Below, one piece after another: positions 33,925 through 43,394 of a DNA stretch of 64,000 nucleotides. Position 1 is the stretch's first letter, and the number at the start of each line of letters is the position of its first letter. Source of the DNA: Empedobacter sp036647415. Lineage in GTDB: Bacteria; Bacteroidota; Bacteroidia; Flavobacteriales; Weeksellaceae. Where the stretch lies: positions 1 to 64,000 of the forward strand of contig NZ_JAVXKG010000018.1 of the NCBI RefSeq assembly GCF_036647415.1, in the 5' to 3' direction. The translations under genes were made by a program, and so were the position numbers. The notes beneath the pieces are model-generated. The model saw only the letters and a list, made by a program, of their open reading frames with translations, made no database searches and was not told the origin of the DNA.

Positions 33925-36900
33925 ATGTTAAAAAAAGATATTAAAAAAGTATTAGTATTAGGATCAGGAGCTTTAAAAATTGGTCAAGCTGGAGAGTTTG
34001 ATTATTCTGGTTCGCAAGCGTTAAAAGCGTTAAAAGAAGAAGGAATTAAAACAGTTTTAATCAATCCAAATATTGCAACTGTTCAAACTTCAGAAGGTAT
34101 TGCAGACGAAGTTTACTTCTTACCTGTAACACCTTACTTTGTAGAAAAAGTTATCGCAAAAGAAAAACCAGACGGTGTTTTGGTAGCTTTTGGTGGACAA
34201 ACTGCCTTAAACTGTGCAGTTGAGTTAAACAAAAACAATATTTTCGAAAAATATGGCGTTGAGGTTTTAGGAACTCAAATTCCTGTAATCGAATCGACGG
34301 AAGACCGTGATATTTTTATCGAAAAATTAAACGAAATCAATGTTTTAACTGCTCGTTCTGAAGCAGCAGAAACTGTAGAAGATGCAATGGCAGCTGGTAA
34401 ACGTATCGGTTTTCCATTAATTATTCGTGCAGCTTACGCTTTAGGAGGTTTAGGTTCTGGTTTCGCAAATAATGAAGAAGAATTATTAGAATTAGTTGAA
34501 AAAGCATTCAATTATTCGACACAAGTTTTAGTGGAAGAATCATTAAAAGGCTGGAAAGAAATTGAATACGAGGTAGTTCGTGATGCTTACGACAACTGTA
34601 TTACGGTTTGTAATATGGAAAATTTTGACCCGATTGGAGTTCACACTGGAGAGTCAATTGTAATTGCGCCTTCTCAAACTTTATCTAATTCAGAATACCA
34701 CAAATTACGTGAAGTTGCCATTCGTACAATTCGCCACCTTGGTGTAGTTGGAGAATGTAACATTCAGTACGCTTTCGATACAGTTTCTGAGGAATATCGT
34801 GTAATTGAGGTGAACGCTCGTTTATCTCGTTCATCAGCTTTAGCATCAAAAGCGACAGGTTATCCTTTAGCATTTGTTGCGGCAAAATTAGCTTTAGGAT
34901 ATTCTTTAGATGAGTTGAAAAATAGTGTAACGCAAACAACATCTGCGATGTTTGAGCCTGCGTTGGATTACTGTGTAGTGAAATTGCCTCGTTGGGATTT
35001 AAACAAATTCTATGGTGTTCGTCGTAATATTGGTTCAGCAATGAAATCTGTTGGTGAGGTTATGGCAATCGGACGTTCTTTCGAAGAAGCAATTCAGAAA
35101 GGAATTCGTATGTTAGACATTGGTCACAGAGGATTTGTGGCAAATCAATTTGCTATTCCAGAAGGAGAATCATTAGATACTTGGTTATCTGAGCCAAATG
35201 ATGAGCGTTTATATGCAATCACAGAAGCTTTCAAAGCGGGATATTCTATCGAAAAAATTCATGATTTAACGAAGATTGATTTATGGTTTTTACAACGTTT
35301 AGAAAGAATTTTTAATGTATCAAAAGAATTTGAAGTATTAGAAAGATTTGAACAAGTTGAAGCTGATTTAGTAAAACGTGCAAAATTATTAGGATTCTCG
35401 GATCAACAAATTGGAGTTTTAGTAAAAGGAAATCAAAACGTACATAGAAACGAATTAACAGTTCGTGAATTGCGTAAAAACTTCGGAATAAAACCTGTTG
35501 TAAAACAAATTGATACGTTAGCAGCAGAGTTTCCTGCGCAAACAAATTATTTATACACAACATACCACGGTACAGAAAATGATTTGACACGAGAAACTGA
35601 AAAAGCAGTTTGTATTTTAGGGTCTGGAGTTTACCGTATTGGTTCGTCTGTAGAGTTCGACTGGTGTTCTGTAAATGCAGCGCATACAGCGTCTAAAAAT
35701 GGTTACAAAACAATTATCATCAACTATAATCCAGAAACTGTTTCGACGGATTATGATGAATCTGACCGTTTATACTTCGAAGAATTATCTTTTGAACGTG
35801 TAATGGATATTTTAGAATTTGAACAACCTCACGGAACAATTATTTCGACTGGAGGTCAAATTCCAAACAATTTAGCAATGAAATTGTACGATCAAGCCAT
35901 CAATATTTTAGGAACTTCTCCTTTAAGAATTGATGATGCAGAAAATCGTCACAAATTCTCTGAAATTTTAGATGAATTAGGAATCGATCAACCACGTTGG
36001 AAAGAGCTTTCTTCTTTAGAAGCGATTCACAAATTTGTGGAAGAAGTTAATTTCCCAGTTCTTATTCGTCCTTCTTATGTCTTATCTGGAGCTGCGATGA
36101 ATGTAGTTTCTAATACACATGAGTTAGATGCTTTCTTGAAATTAGCAAAAGAAGTTTCACCAGATTATCCAGTTGTAGTTTCAGAATTTGTACAAGGTGC
36201 AAAAGAAATTGAGTTGGATGCGGTTTGTCAAAACGGAGAAATTGTAGATTATGCAGTTTCGGAACACGTAGAATTTGCAGGAGTTCACTCAGGAGATGCA
36301 ACAATGTATTATCCACCACAAAAAGTGTACATCGAAACAATTCGTCAAATGCGTAAAGTTGCAGCGAAAATTGCAAAACGTTTTGAAATTTCTGGACCGA
36401 TGAACATTCAGTTCTTGTCAAAAAATAATACAGTACGTGTTATCGAAACTAATATTCGTGCATCTCGTTCGTTCCCATTTGTATCGAAAGTTGCAGGAAA
36501 TAATATGATCGAAAAAGCAACAAAAGTTTTATTAGGATTAGAAGTAGAAAAAGGAAATTCAGAAATCGTTTACGATTTGGATTATGTAGGTGTTAAAGCA
36601 TCTCAATTCTCATTTACTCGTCTTGATGGTGCAGATCCAGTTTTATCGGTTGATATGTCGTCTACAGGAGAAGTTGGTTGTATTGGAGATACAGCGGAAG
36701 AGGCTTTATTAAAATCGATGTTATCTGTTGGATATGATATTCCAGCGCGAACAGTTTTAATTTCTGGTGGACCAATTGCTTCTAAAGTTGCTTTATTAGA
36801 GCCTGCGAAACAATTAATAGAAAAAGGTTACAAAATTTATGCAACAGAAGGTACGCACAAATTCTTTACAGAAAATGATGTGTATTCTACGCTTGTATAT

Positions 36901-37155
36901 TGGCCTTCTGATAAAAAAGAGCCAAATGTAATGTCTTATTTACATGACAAGAAAATTGATATGGTAATTAATATTCCGAAAAACTTAACAAAAGCGGAAT
37001 TAGATAATGACTATAAAATTCGTCGTACAGCAGTAGATTTCAATATTCCGTTGGTTACAAATGCACGTTTAGCTTCGGCTTTCATCAACGCATTTACAAA
37101 ATTAACAATGGAAGATTTAAAAATCAAAACTTGGAACGAATACCGTAATAAGTAG
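33925..37155 (+). CDS. carB: Carbamoyl-phosphate synthase large subunit
   Basis: A 1076-residue two-fold ATP-grasp enzyme making carbamoyl phosphate for both arginine and pyrimidines. The two halves begin VLVLGSGALKIGQAGEFDYSG and CILGSGVYRIGSSVEFDWCS. ATP-grasp segments such as INPNIATVQTSEG and YNPETVSTDYDESDRL are present. The C-terminal MGS-like allosteric domain (~920-1076, ISGGPIASKVALLEPAKQL) is complete. No truncation seen. Confidence 0.97.
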   Translation: MLKKDIKKVLVLGSGALKIGQAGEFDYSGSQALKALKEEGIKTVLINPNIATVQTSEGIADEVYFLPVTPYFVEKVIAKEKPDGVLVAFGGQTALNCAVELNKNNIFEKYGVEVLGTQIPVIESTEDRDIFIEKLNEINVLTARSEAAETVEDAMAAGKRIGFPLIIRAAYALGGLGSGFANNEEELLELVEKAFNYSTQVLVEESLKGWKEIEYEVVRDAYDNCITVCNMENFDPIGVHTGESIVIAPSQTLSNSEYHKLREVAIRTIRHLGVVGECNIQYAFDTVSEEYRVIEVNARLSRSSALASKATGYPLAFVAAKLALGYSLDELKNSVTQTTSAMFEPALDYCVVKLPRWDLNKFYGVRRNIGSAMKSVGEVMAIGRSFEEAIQKGIRMLDIGHRGFVANQFAIPEGESLDTWLSEPNDERLYAITEAFKAGYSIEKIHDLTKIDLWFLQRLERIFNVSKEFEVLERFEQVEADLVKRAKLLGFSDQQIGVLVKGNQNVHRNELTVRELRKNFGIKPVVKQIDTLAAEFPAQTNYLYTTYHGTENDLTRETEKAVCILGSGVYRIGSSVEFDWCSVNAAHTASKNGYKTIIINYNPETVSTDYDESDRLYFEELSFERVMDILEFEQPHGTIISTGGQIPNNLAMKLYDQAINILGTSPLRIDDAENRHKFSEILDELGIDQPRWKELSSLEAIHKFVEEVNFPVLIRPSYVLSGAAMNVVSNTHELDAFLKLAKEVSPDYPVVVSEFVQGAKEIELDAVCQNGEIVDYAVSEHVEFAGVHSGDATMYYPPQKVYIETIRQMRKVAAKIAKRFEISGPMNIQFLSKNNTVRVIETNIRASRSFPFVSKVAGNNMIEKATKVLLGLEVEKGNSEIVYDLDYVGVKASQFSFTRLDGADPVLSVDMSSTGEVGCIGDTAEEALLKSMLSVGYDIPARTVLISGGPIASKVALLEPAKQLIEKGYKIYATEGTHKFFTENDVYSTLVYWPSDKKEPNVMSYLHDKKIDMVINIPKNLTKAELDNDYKIRRTAVDFNIPLVTNARLASAFINAFTKLTMEDLKIKTWNEYRNK

Positions 37156-37183
37156 AAATTAGAATCTAGATATTAGAAGTTAG

Positions 37184-37213
37184 AAAGCCTCGCATTTGCG
37201 AGGCTTTTTTTTG
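37184..37213 (+). terminator. carB / arg operon terminator
   Basis: AAAGCCTCGCA (37184-37194), TT, TGCGAGGCTTT (37197-37207), then eight T. Strong. Confidence 0.93.
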
Positions 37214-37242
37214 TATTTATTTTTCTATCATTCTGAAAGCTT

Positions 37243-37414
37243 GTCATTCTGAGGTATCTCGAATAAGATTCTTCACTTCGCTGTCGCTTTATTCTGAATG
37301 ACAATGAGTATCTGTCATTCTGAGTTTATCGAAGAATCTAAACTTAATGCGAAGCTGATATGAATTCAGCTTTACAAAGCGTTAAATCATTCTGAACTCG
37401 TTTTAGGATCACAT
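37243..37414. repeat. Composite intergenic repeat, copy A
   Basis: It starts with CATTCTGAG-type motifs and contains TTCTTCACTTC, ATTCTGAATGA, CTGTCATTCTGAG and GAAGAATCTAAACTTAATG, ending TTTTAGGATCACAT. The last ~80 bases match copy B (40515-40694) with roughly ten mismatches by eye, in the same orientation. No ORF; AT-rich flanks. Confidence 0.8.
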
Positions 37415-37428
37415 CATGCTTATTTTTA

Positions 37429-38463
37429 TCAAACATGTAAATACGAATAGATAATAATTCCAAGAACGATTACGGAGAAAATAAATGTATTGATTCCCAA
37501 TAATAAAATTCCTTTGATTGATGTTTTAATTAAACCTTGATTGTAAAGTTTTTTTAATGCAATAAAAAAATAAGCAACAATATATAAAATAATGAATAAA
37601 TTAATAAAATAGATTATTGTCGAAATAGCCTCAGAATTTACTAAATCTGAGAGATGATTCAATAGAAATATCGTGAGAATAGAGATTAGAATTACGGTAA
37701 AATAATGAAGTGTAAAAATCCCGTGATCAAAATACCACCATTTCTTTTTGTTGTAAAAAATCCATAATAAAAATGCAAAAAATGGCATGTAAACAAACAA
37801 AACTTTCGGAATAAGATGTAATGACTTCTCAGTAATAGCATCATTTAATTGTTCATTGGAAATTTTATTTTGCTTTATTTCTTTGTATTTACTTATAAGA
37901 GGATGAAGGAGTGGAGCTTCTTTTTTAACACCATTTTCAATATCCGAAATAGTTTCTGCATTCAAATCGTCCAAAGAATTGATTTCTTTATTTTTTTTAA
38001 ATTCTGTTTTTATTTTTGCGCCTTGTTCAGCAGTCGTAAATCCTTTATTTTGTAAAGTATCAGTTATTGCATTTACTGCTTTTTCTATTTTTTCAGTAGA
38101 AACCGTCGTTTTTGGAGATTCAACATTTTCTTTAATTATATGACTTTTTGATGGAAAAATTGAGATAACAAAAAATGTTATAAAACTGACAAAAATATAC
38201 ATTTTAACAGGATTAACAGAGCTGTTTCTTTTCCCACTCAAATATTCTTTGGTTAATTCGCCAGGTTTCAAGAAAAGTTTTTTAATCGTTTGTCCAAAAC
38301 TTCCATCATAATGAACCAAATCCTCTAAGAAATGAGTAAATAAAAAATGAAAAGGTTGTCTGGTTTCAGTATTTTCTTGTCCGCAATGTGTACAATAATT
38401 TTCTTCTACGTGATGATTACAATTTTGGCAAGTGTGATCTTCTCTAATTTTTCCGTGACTCAT
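37429..38463 (-). CDS. DUF3667 membrane protein with zinc ribbon
   Basis: A 344-residue protein of the DUF3667 family, function unknown. The N-terminus has a four-cysteine zinc ribbon, CQNCNHHVEENYCTHCGQ (11-28), then LFTHFLEDLVHYDGSFGQTIK and FLKPGELTKEYLSGKRNS, conserved in the family. One membrane helix (~92-108), a variable charged segment, then three to four C-terminal helices. Direct repeats lie on both sides of this stretch. Confidence 0.85.
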   Translation of the reverse strand: MSHGKIREDHTCQNCNHHVEENYCTHCGQENTETRQPFHFLFTHFLEDLVHYDGSFGQTIKKLFLKPGELTKEYLSGKRNSSVNPVKMYIFVSFITFFVISIFPSKSHIIKENVESPKTTVSTEKIEKAVNAITDTLQNKGFTTAEQGAKIKTEFKKNKEINSLDDLNAETISDIENGVKKEAPLLHPLISKYKEIKQNKISNEQLNDAITEKSLHLIPKVLFVYMPFFAFLLWIFYNKKKWWYFDHGIFTLHYFTVILISILTIFLLNHLSDLVNSEAISTIIYFINLFIILYIVAYFFIALKKLYNQGLIKTSIKGILLLGINTFIFSVIVLGIIIYSYLHV

Positions 38464-38562
38464 GTGTTAATTCTTAGTGAATTATAAATCTATAAAAAGA
38501 TTATTTATTTTGAAATAAATACGAAAAAATATTTGATTAAATGTGATTAAGAAAATTTGTAT

Positions 38563-38597
38563 TCTGTCATTCTGAGCTCGTCGAAGAATCTAAACTT
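38563..38597. repeat. Short REP-like unit
   Basis: CTGTCATTCTGAGCTCGTCGAAGAATCTAAACTTA-type unit. It shares its core with the composite repeats and lies at the end of the TIMP-like gene. Confidence 0.7.
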
Positions 38598-39207
38598 ATT
38601 TTCTTTTTCTGAAATTGAAGAATAAACTAATAATGAGTAAAATACCTAAAACACTTAAACTAATTAAATAATATTTTTCTTTTTTTTCGGATGTAAGCTT
38701 ATATAATTCAAATTCTTTTGATAAAATTTCTTTATCATCATTTTCATATAATTGTAATGGAATATCTAATGAATTTTTATTTTTTTCTTTAAATTTTTTT
38801 AGCTTATTAATCTCATCTTTAGAAACGTTACTTAACACGTCTGTTCTTGTACATATATTAGTAGAAACTCCTACTGAAGTTTTATAACCATAGACTAAAT
38901 ATGTTTCATTTAATCTAAATGTACTTCCACAACCTCCAAATAAATTACCTAAAGGTGTATATATTGTTGTATAATATTTCTTAGAATTTTCTTTAGGTAA
39001 TTCACGTTTAAAATCCTCTACGAACTCAAAAGTATATGCATAAACTGGATTTGATGAATAATCATATTTTGTAGAATCTATAGAAATAACTTTTCCTATA
39101 AATATAGCATTAGAAGTTTTATAATTATCTTCAATTGTAGATTGAACACAACTACAACCAAACGTAAAAGTTGAAATTAATAAGATTAAAGTATATAAGT
39201 ATTTCAT
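38596..39207 (-). CDS. TIMP/NTR-like secreted or membrane-anchored protein
   Basis: A 203-residue exported protein. Signal region MKYLYTLILLISTFTFGC ends in CSC like the cysteine-led start of TIMP/NTR domains. TSNAIFIGKVISID, YTFEFVEDFK, TPLGNLFGGCGSTFRLNETYLVYGY and CTRTDVLSNVSKDEINKLKKF follow the family order. A C-terminal helix (YYLISLSVLGILLIISLFF, ~179-197) with a basic tail anchors it. The FGCSC sequence could instead be a lipobox. No partner protease is nearby. Confidence 0.7.
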   Translation of the reverse strand: MKYLYTLILLISTFTFGCSCVQSTIEDNYKTSNAIFIGKVISIDSTKYDYSSNPVYAYTFEFVEDFKRELPKENSKKYYTTIYTPLGNLFGGCGSTFRLNETYLVYGYKTSVGVSTNICTRTDVLSNVSKDEINKLKKFKEKNKNSLDIPLQLYENDDKEILSKEFELYKLTSEKKEKYYLISLSVLGILLIISLFFNFRKRK

Positions 39208-39511
39208 TCAATTTGTGTTTTAACCCGTTGTTCATTTTGAATTAAAATTCGTCAGTTCGAGTGATTTTCTAGAAATGACACTTCGATAAACTCAGTACAA
39301 GAATGAATTAAAATTCTATCGAGAATAGAATTTCATTCGAACTGACAGTTTAATTGCTAAAATTATTAAAATGCACAGCAGGTATTTTAACTAATTTACA
39401 ATATTTTTGAAAACAAAAAAATCTGTTATTCCGTGTTGATGATAAAAAATAAAATTTACGTTTAAGTATTATATTTTTTATGTAACTTTATGTAATTCAA
39501 AAAATTAATAT
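39208..39511. repeat. Repeat-bearing gap with palindromic element
   Basis: No gene in these 304 bases. GTCAGTTCGA (39251-39260) and TCGAACTGAC (39337-39346) are perfect inverted arms. Between them lie AATTCTAT (39312-39319) / ATAGAATT (39325-39332), a small hairpin, and the complement of CTGAGTTTATCGAAG, which also occurs in composite repeat copy A. It is probably a mobile or folded REP-like element. Confidence 0.7.
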
Positions 39512-40447
39512 ATGGAAAAAATTGTACTCATTTTATTTTGTTCTCCCATTTTATTTGCTCAAGATTATTTACCAATGGCAAAAGAAAATAATTCGTGGAA
39601 ATTGAGAATGGATTTTGGTTTAGCTATAGGACAAGGTTGTGGGGACCAATTATCACAAAAAGTAGTTAATTATACGATTGATTTGGGCGAATCCAAAACA
39701 ATAGATAATGTTATATATAAAGAAGTGTTCAGAAAGCATGAATTTAATTCGTTAGCAAGTTTTCAAAATGCAAAAAAATGTGACACTAATGCAGAAAGTA
39801 GTAGATATTTAGGTTATTTGAACGAATCTAATTACAATCAGAAAGTTTTGGTTGGTTATTTGCGTGATGATGTGCAAGCTAAAAAAGTATATTTAAGAGA
39901 TTTACAAAATGTAGAAGAAGAGATTTATGATTTCTCGAAACAAGTTTATATTAATCCTAATTATTATGTAACGAGTTTATATGAAATTAACAATGCACAA
40001 TATTTTAATGTTCAAACAAAAGAGTTTGTATATAAAACGCCTGCGTTAAGTTCTGTTCAAAATATATATGAAGGAATAGGAGATATTAAAAGTGATTTTG
40101 TTTACCAAACTTCAAATAATATTGATGGTGTTTTTTGTAATTTATTAGGTTTTTCAACTGATAAGGGTTCAAGTTTTTATCAAAAAGATAATGGTTTATT
40201 AAAAGTAAATGATTTAAAACCTTCAAAAAAATATCAATTAAAACAAAACCCAGTTTCTAAATCGATAGAAATTAATACTGTAAAAGATATAAAACAAATT
40301 AAACTGATTGATGTAAATGGGAAAATTATTTTGCAGCAAGAAACTAATTTTCAACAGATAAATGTTGCTGATTTACCAGTAGGTAAATATTATTTAGTTA
40401 TTATATCTAACTCAAAACAGGAAGTAATAGGTTTCCTTAAAAAATAA
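39512..40447 (+). CDS. Secreted protein with type IX sorting domain
   Basis: A 311-residue exported protein with a short signal peptide (MEKIVLILFCSPILFAQ). The middle ~200 residues are of unknown type. The C-terminal ~70 residues are a T9SS type A sorting domain (LKQNPVSKSIEINT, IKLIDVNGKIIL, LPVGKYYLVIISN), so it is exported across the outer membrane and likely surface-bound. It sits between two copies of the composite repeat. Confidence 0.82.
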   Translation: MEKIVLILFCSPILFAQDYLPMAKENNSWKLRMDFGLAIGQGCGDQLSQKVVNYTIDLGESKTIDNVIYKEVFRKHEFNSLASFQNAKKCDTNAESSRYLGYLNESNYNQKVLVGYLRDDVQAKKVYLRDLQNVEEEIYDFSKQVYINPNYYVTSLYEINNAQYFNVQTKEFVYKTPALSSVQNIYEGIGDIKSDFVYQTSNNIDGVFCNLLGFSTDKGSSFYQKDNGLLKVNDLKPSKKYQLKQNPVSKSIEINTVKDIKQIKLIDVNGKIILQQETNFQQINVADLPVGKYYLVIISNSKQEVIGFLKK

Positions 40448-40451
40448 TAAT

Positions 40452-40490
40452 AACAAATAATGCCTTGAATTTTCGAGGCATTATTTGTTA
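40452..40490 (+). terminator. Terminator after the T9SS protein gene
   Basis: AACAAATAATGCCT (40452-40465), 10-base loop, AGGCATTATTTGTT (40476-40489): a perfect 14-bp stem, AT-rich at the base. The following T-run is weak. Confidence 0.75.
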
Positions 40491-40514
40491 AAATAAGTAA
40501 TAAATATTGATTTT

Positions 40515-40694
40515 GTTATTCTGAGCTTGTCGAAGAATCACTAAAAGATTCATCACTTCATTTTTGCTTCGTTCTGAATGATAATTGAATGTCTGTCATT
40601 CCGAAGAAAGGAGGAATCTAAATTTAATGAGAAGCTGAAATGAATTTAGCTTGACAAAACGTTAAATCATCTTGAACTTGTTTCAGGATCACAT
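40515..40694. repeat. Composite intergenic repeat, copy B
   Basis: Second copy of the unit at 37243-37414. It begins TTATTCTGAGCTTGTCGAAG and contains TTCATCACTTC, TTCTGAATGATAA and GTCTGTCATTCCGA, then GAATCTAAATTTAATG and TTTCAGGATCACAT. It fills most of the 313-base gap before the OLD-family gene. Confidence 0.8.
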
Positions 40695-40760
40695 TAGTTA
40701 AAGCTTTTGTTTTGATTATACAGAATATTGTATTTTAGTAAAAATCTATAGGGAAATTTT

Positions 40761-42575
40761 ATGTTTAAATCTTTACAGCTTAAAACGGAAGTTGCAAAAC
40801 AATATACTACTGGTGAGGAAGATAATAATTTGAATAATCTTTCTAGGATCAACATTTTTATTGGACCTAATAATTCTGGTAAAAGTCGTTTTATGAGAGA
40901 TTTGTTTTCAAATAAAGAAATCAGAAATAATTTAAGTCAATTAAAATTGATTGAGCTGAATGAAATTTATAATCAAGTATCAATTAATATAACAAATATA
41001 AAAACAAAATATCAATATACAATTACTAGTAAACTTAATCTAGATAATTGTTATATTAAAGATGACTATGATAAAAATGAATTAGAGATTTTATTTGATG
41101 CATATAATAAGATTGATTTGAATGAGCAATATTCAAATTATCGTGCAATTAATAAAGATATATTTAATAATTTGAAATTCTTAAAAGATAGTTTTAATCA
41201 AGTTGATTTTGAAAATCTTTTAGAAAATTACGATTTTTCTAACAAAGCTATCTACATTCCAATTCTTCGTGGTTTAAGAAGTATTAATTATCAGAATGAA
41301 GAATTTACAAGAGAAGATTTTTATTTAGAAAGAACGAAGCTTGATTATTTCAATAAAGAAGAGTTCGGATCTAATCTGAATATTTATGATAAATCTATTT
41401 TTACTGGTTTATCTCTATATGACGATGTTCAAGATTTGCTACTTGGCAATCATGAGCAAAGAAAATTAGTTAAAGATTTCGAGGAATTTTTAAGTAGAAC
41501 ATTCTTTCAGAATAAGAAAATTACTATTATTCCAAGACTAAAAGAGAAAGATGTTTATATCAATATAGAAGGAGAAAAAGAAGATCGTCCAATTTATAAT
41601 TTAGGAGAAGGAGTACAGGCAATTATTATTCTAACTTATCCATTATTTTTTAATAAAGGAAAAAATCTTAAAATTTATATTGAAGAACCTGATGTTTATT
41701 TACATCCAGGTTTTCAACGTATTTTAATTGAAACTTTATTAAAGACGAAAGGTTTTGAAGAATTTCAATATTTCTTTACAACTCATTCTAATCACTTTTT
41801 AGATATGACATTAGATTATAAAGAAATCTCTGTATATAAATTTACAAAAGAAGAACAGCAATTTCATATACATAATATTGATAATCCTGACATTACATTA
41901 TTAGAACATTTGGGTGTTAAAAATTCCTCTGTTTTTCTAACGAATTGTACAATTTGGGTAGAAGGTATTACGGATAGAATTTACATCAGAAAATATTTAG
42001 AACTTTATCAAGAGAGTTTATTAGATACAGAAAAAAAATATTTTGAAGATGTTCATTATTCTTTTGTTGAGTATGGAGGAAATAATATTACACATTGGAG
42101 TTTTTTAGATAAAGAAGATCATCCAATTAATGTAGAGAAATTATGTGGTAAACTTTTTTTAATAACTGATGATGATGGGGTTGAAGATACAACGAAAAAA
42201 GGGATACGCCTTCAGGACCTAAAAAAAGCACTTGGAAATCGTTATTATAGATTAAAGGCGAGAGAAATAGAAAATTTATTAACGGATAAAATTATATTAG
42301 AAACAGTTAAGAATTTAGAAATTGAAAAAAATAGAGATAATATAAAATATAAATCTAATTATTCATATAGTGATGAATTAAAAATTGGAGATTTTATATT
42401 AAATAATATATTAGGAATTAAACAAAAATCAAATTATAAGAAAAATGGGACAATAAATATAAAAGTTCCATTTGCCCAAAGCGCTGTAGAACAATTAAAA
42501 TTATTCCACCAATTAGGTAAAGAAGGACAAGATCTTACAAAGAAAATTTATAATTTTATCAAAGAAAATAATTAA
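40761..42575 (+). CDS. Solitary OLD-family ATP-dependent nuclease
   Basis: A 604-residue two-domain protein. Residues 1-380 form an SMC/RecF-like ATPase: Walker A GPNNSGKS (35-42), YNLGEGVQAIII (signature-like segment), Walker B LKIYIEEPDVYLHPG (~306), and FTTHSNHFLD (H-loop). Residues ~395-600 form a TOPRIM nuclease: WVEGITDRIYIRKY (~398), LITDDDG (~468) and REIENLL (~500) supply the acidic metal ligands. Size matches class 1 OLD (~590 residues). There is no UvrD-like partner, so it is not a Gabija pair. OLD nucleases often act in phage defence; here that is a reasonable guess. Confidence 0.85.
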   Translation: MFKSLQLKTEVAKQYTTGEEDNNLNNLSRINIFIGPNNSGKSRFMRDLFSNKEIRNNLSQLKLIELNEIYNQVSINITNIKTKYQYTITSKLNLDNCYIKDDYDKNELEILFDAYNKIDLNEQYSNYRAINKDIFNNLKFLKDSFNQVDFENLLENYDFSNKAIYIPILRGLRSINYQNEEFTREDFYLERTKLDYFNKEEFGSNLNIYDKSIFTGLSLYDDVQDLLLGNHEQRKLVKDFEEFLSRTFFQNKKITIIPRLKEKDVYINIEGEKEDRPIYNLGEGVQAIIILTYPLFFNKGKNLKIYIEEPDVYLHPGFQRILIETLLKTKGFEEFQYFFTTHSNHFLDMTLDYKEISVYKFTKEEQQFHIHNIDNPDITLLEHLGVKNSSVFLTNCTIWVEGITDRIYIRKYLELYQESLLDTEKKYFEDVHYSFVEYGGNNITHWSFLDKEDHPINVEKLCGKLFLITDDDGVEDTTKKGIRLQDLKKALGNRYYRLKAREIENLLTDKIILETVKNLEIEKNRDNIKYKSNYSYSDELKIGDFILNNILGIKQKSNYKKNGTINIKVPFAQSAVEQLKLFHQLGKEGQDLTKKIYNFIKENN

Positions 42576-42580
42576 AACAA

Positions 42581-42612
42581 AAAAAATCCACTTTGAGAAA
42601 AGTGGATTTACT
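42581..42612. terminator. Terminator between OLD gene and TPR-like gene
   Basis: AAATCCACTTT (42584-42594) pairs with AAAGTGGATTT (42599-42609). On the minus strand a run of T follows, making it strongest for the tcdA-TPR direction; the plus strand side is weaker. Confidence 0.85.
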
Positions 42613-42631
42613 ATTTTATTAGAAAAAAATC

Positions 42632-43339
42632 TTAGAATTCTGCGAAAAAAGCCTCAACTTTTTCTACGCCATTTGCGTCAAGTGCCTCAAGTAATTCTTT
42701 CTTGATTTCTGTTAACTCTTTCTTTTTTGCTTTTTTAAGAATTGATTTCGAAATGTCTAAAAACGCGTCAATTTGTTCTAAACCGCGAGAGCTTAAGAAT
42801 TTTTCGTCTGTTTTTTTCAATTTAGCATAAACCTGAACCAACATTCTTAATTGTTCCAAAGCCAACGTATATTCTTTTACCGTTTCCAAGGTAATCATAT
42901 AATGCAACATCAATTGCACAGAAGGCATATTGCGTTGATGACCATGTTGCGTATATTTTTCTAATGCAATTCCGAAAGCTTCTTTACTGCGTTCAATATT
43001 TTTGTTTAATGTAGCAGAAATCACAACATTAAACCAATCATCCGAGTTATTAGAGTTTTCCGCTAATGCATAAAAAGATTTATCTGCATTTTCAAAATCC
43101 TGTAAACTATAATAAGCTAATGCAATTAATTTTTTTGCATCATATAATTGTTTTGGATCTTTTGCATCCAACAAACCTTCACAAATTTTAATACACATAT
43201 CAAAACTCTCTTGACCAAATAATTCTCTTGCAGTATTTAACAACGAGTTAGTCGCATTTTGTTCTAAAGCTTGCTCGTACATAAATTGGCGAGATCTCAA
43301 AACATCTTCGTACGTGATATAATCGTAATTGATTTTCAT
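42632..43339 (-). CDS. TPR-like soluble helical protein
   Basis: A 235-residue soluble protein predicted all-helical, resembling tetratricopeptide repeats: AKKLIALAYYSLQDFENADKSFYALAENS (~68-97) is the clearest unit. The C-terminus ends with a charged helix pair (KKAKKKELTEIKKELLEAL). It is 55 bases after tcdA in the same orientation. No specific function recognised. Confidence 0.65.
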   Translation of the reverse strand: MKINYDYITYEDVLRSRQFMYEQALEQNATNSLLNTARELFGQESFDMCIKICEGLLDAKDPKQLYDAKKLIALAYYSLQDFENADKSFYALAENSNNSDDWFNVVISATLNKNIERSKEAFGIALEKYTQHGHQRNMPSVQLMLHYMITLETVKEYTLALEQLRMLVQVYAKLKKTDEKFLSSRGLEQIDAFLDISKSILKKAKKKELTEIKKELLEALDANGVEKVEAFFAEF

Positions 43340-43394
43340 TTTTCTAAATGTGCGTTAATTTTCAACTAAATTAATTAAAACTTTAAGAAAGCGC

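Noticed and set aside
34685..35041. Antisense ORF of about 118 codons inside carB
   Set aside because: Opposite-strand shadow of a long, clearly conserved gene; no signal, motif or start context of its own.
37156..40760. CRISPR array in the repeat-rich region
   Set aside because: Repeat units are diverged, irregularly spaced and partly inverted; no constant spacing or cas genes.
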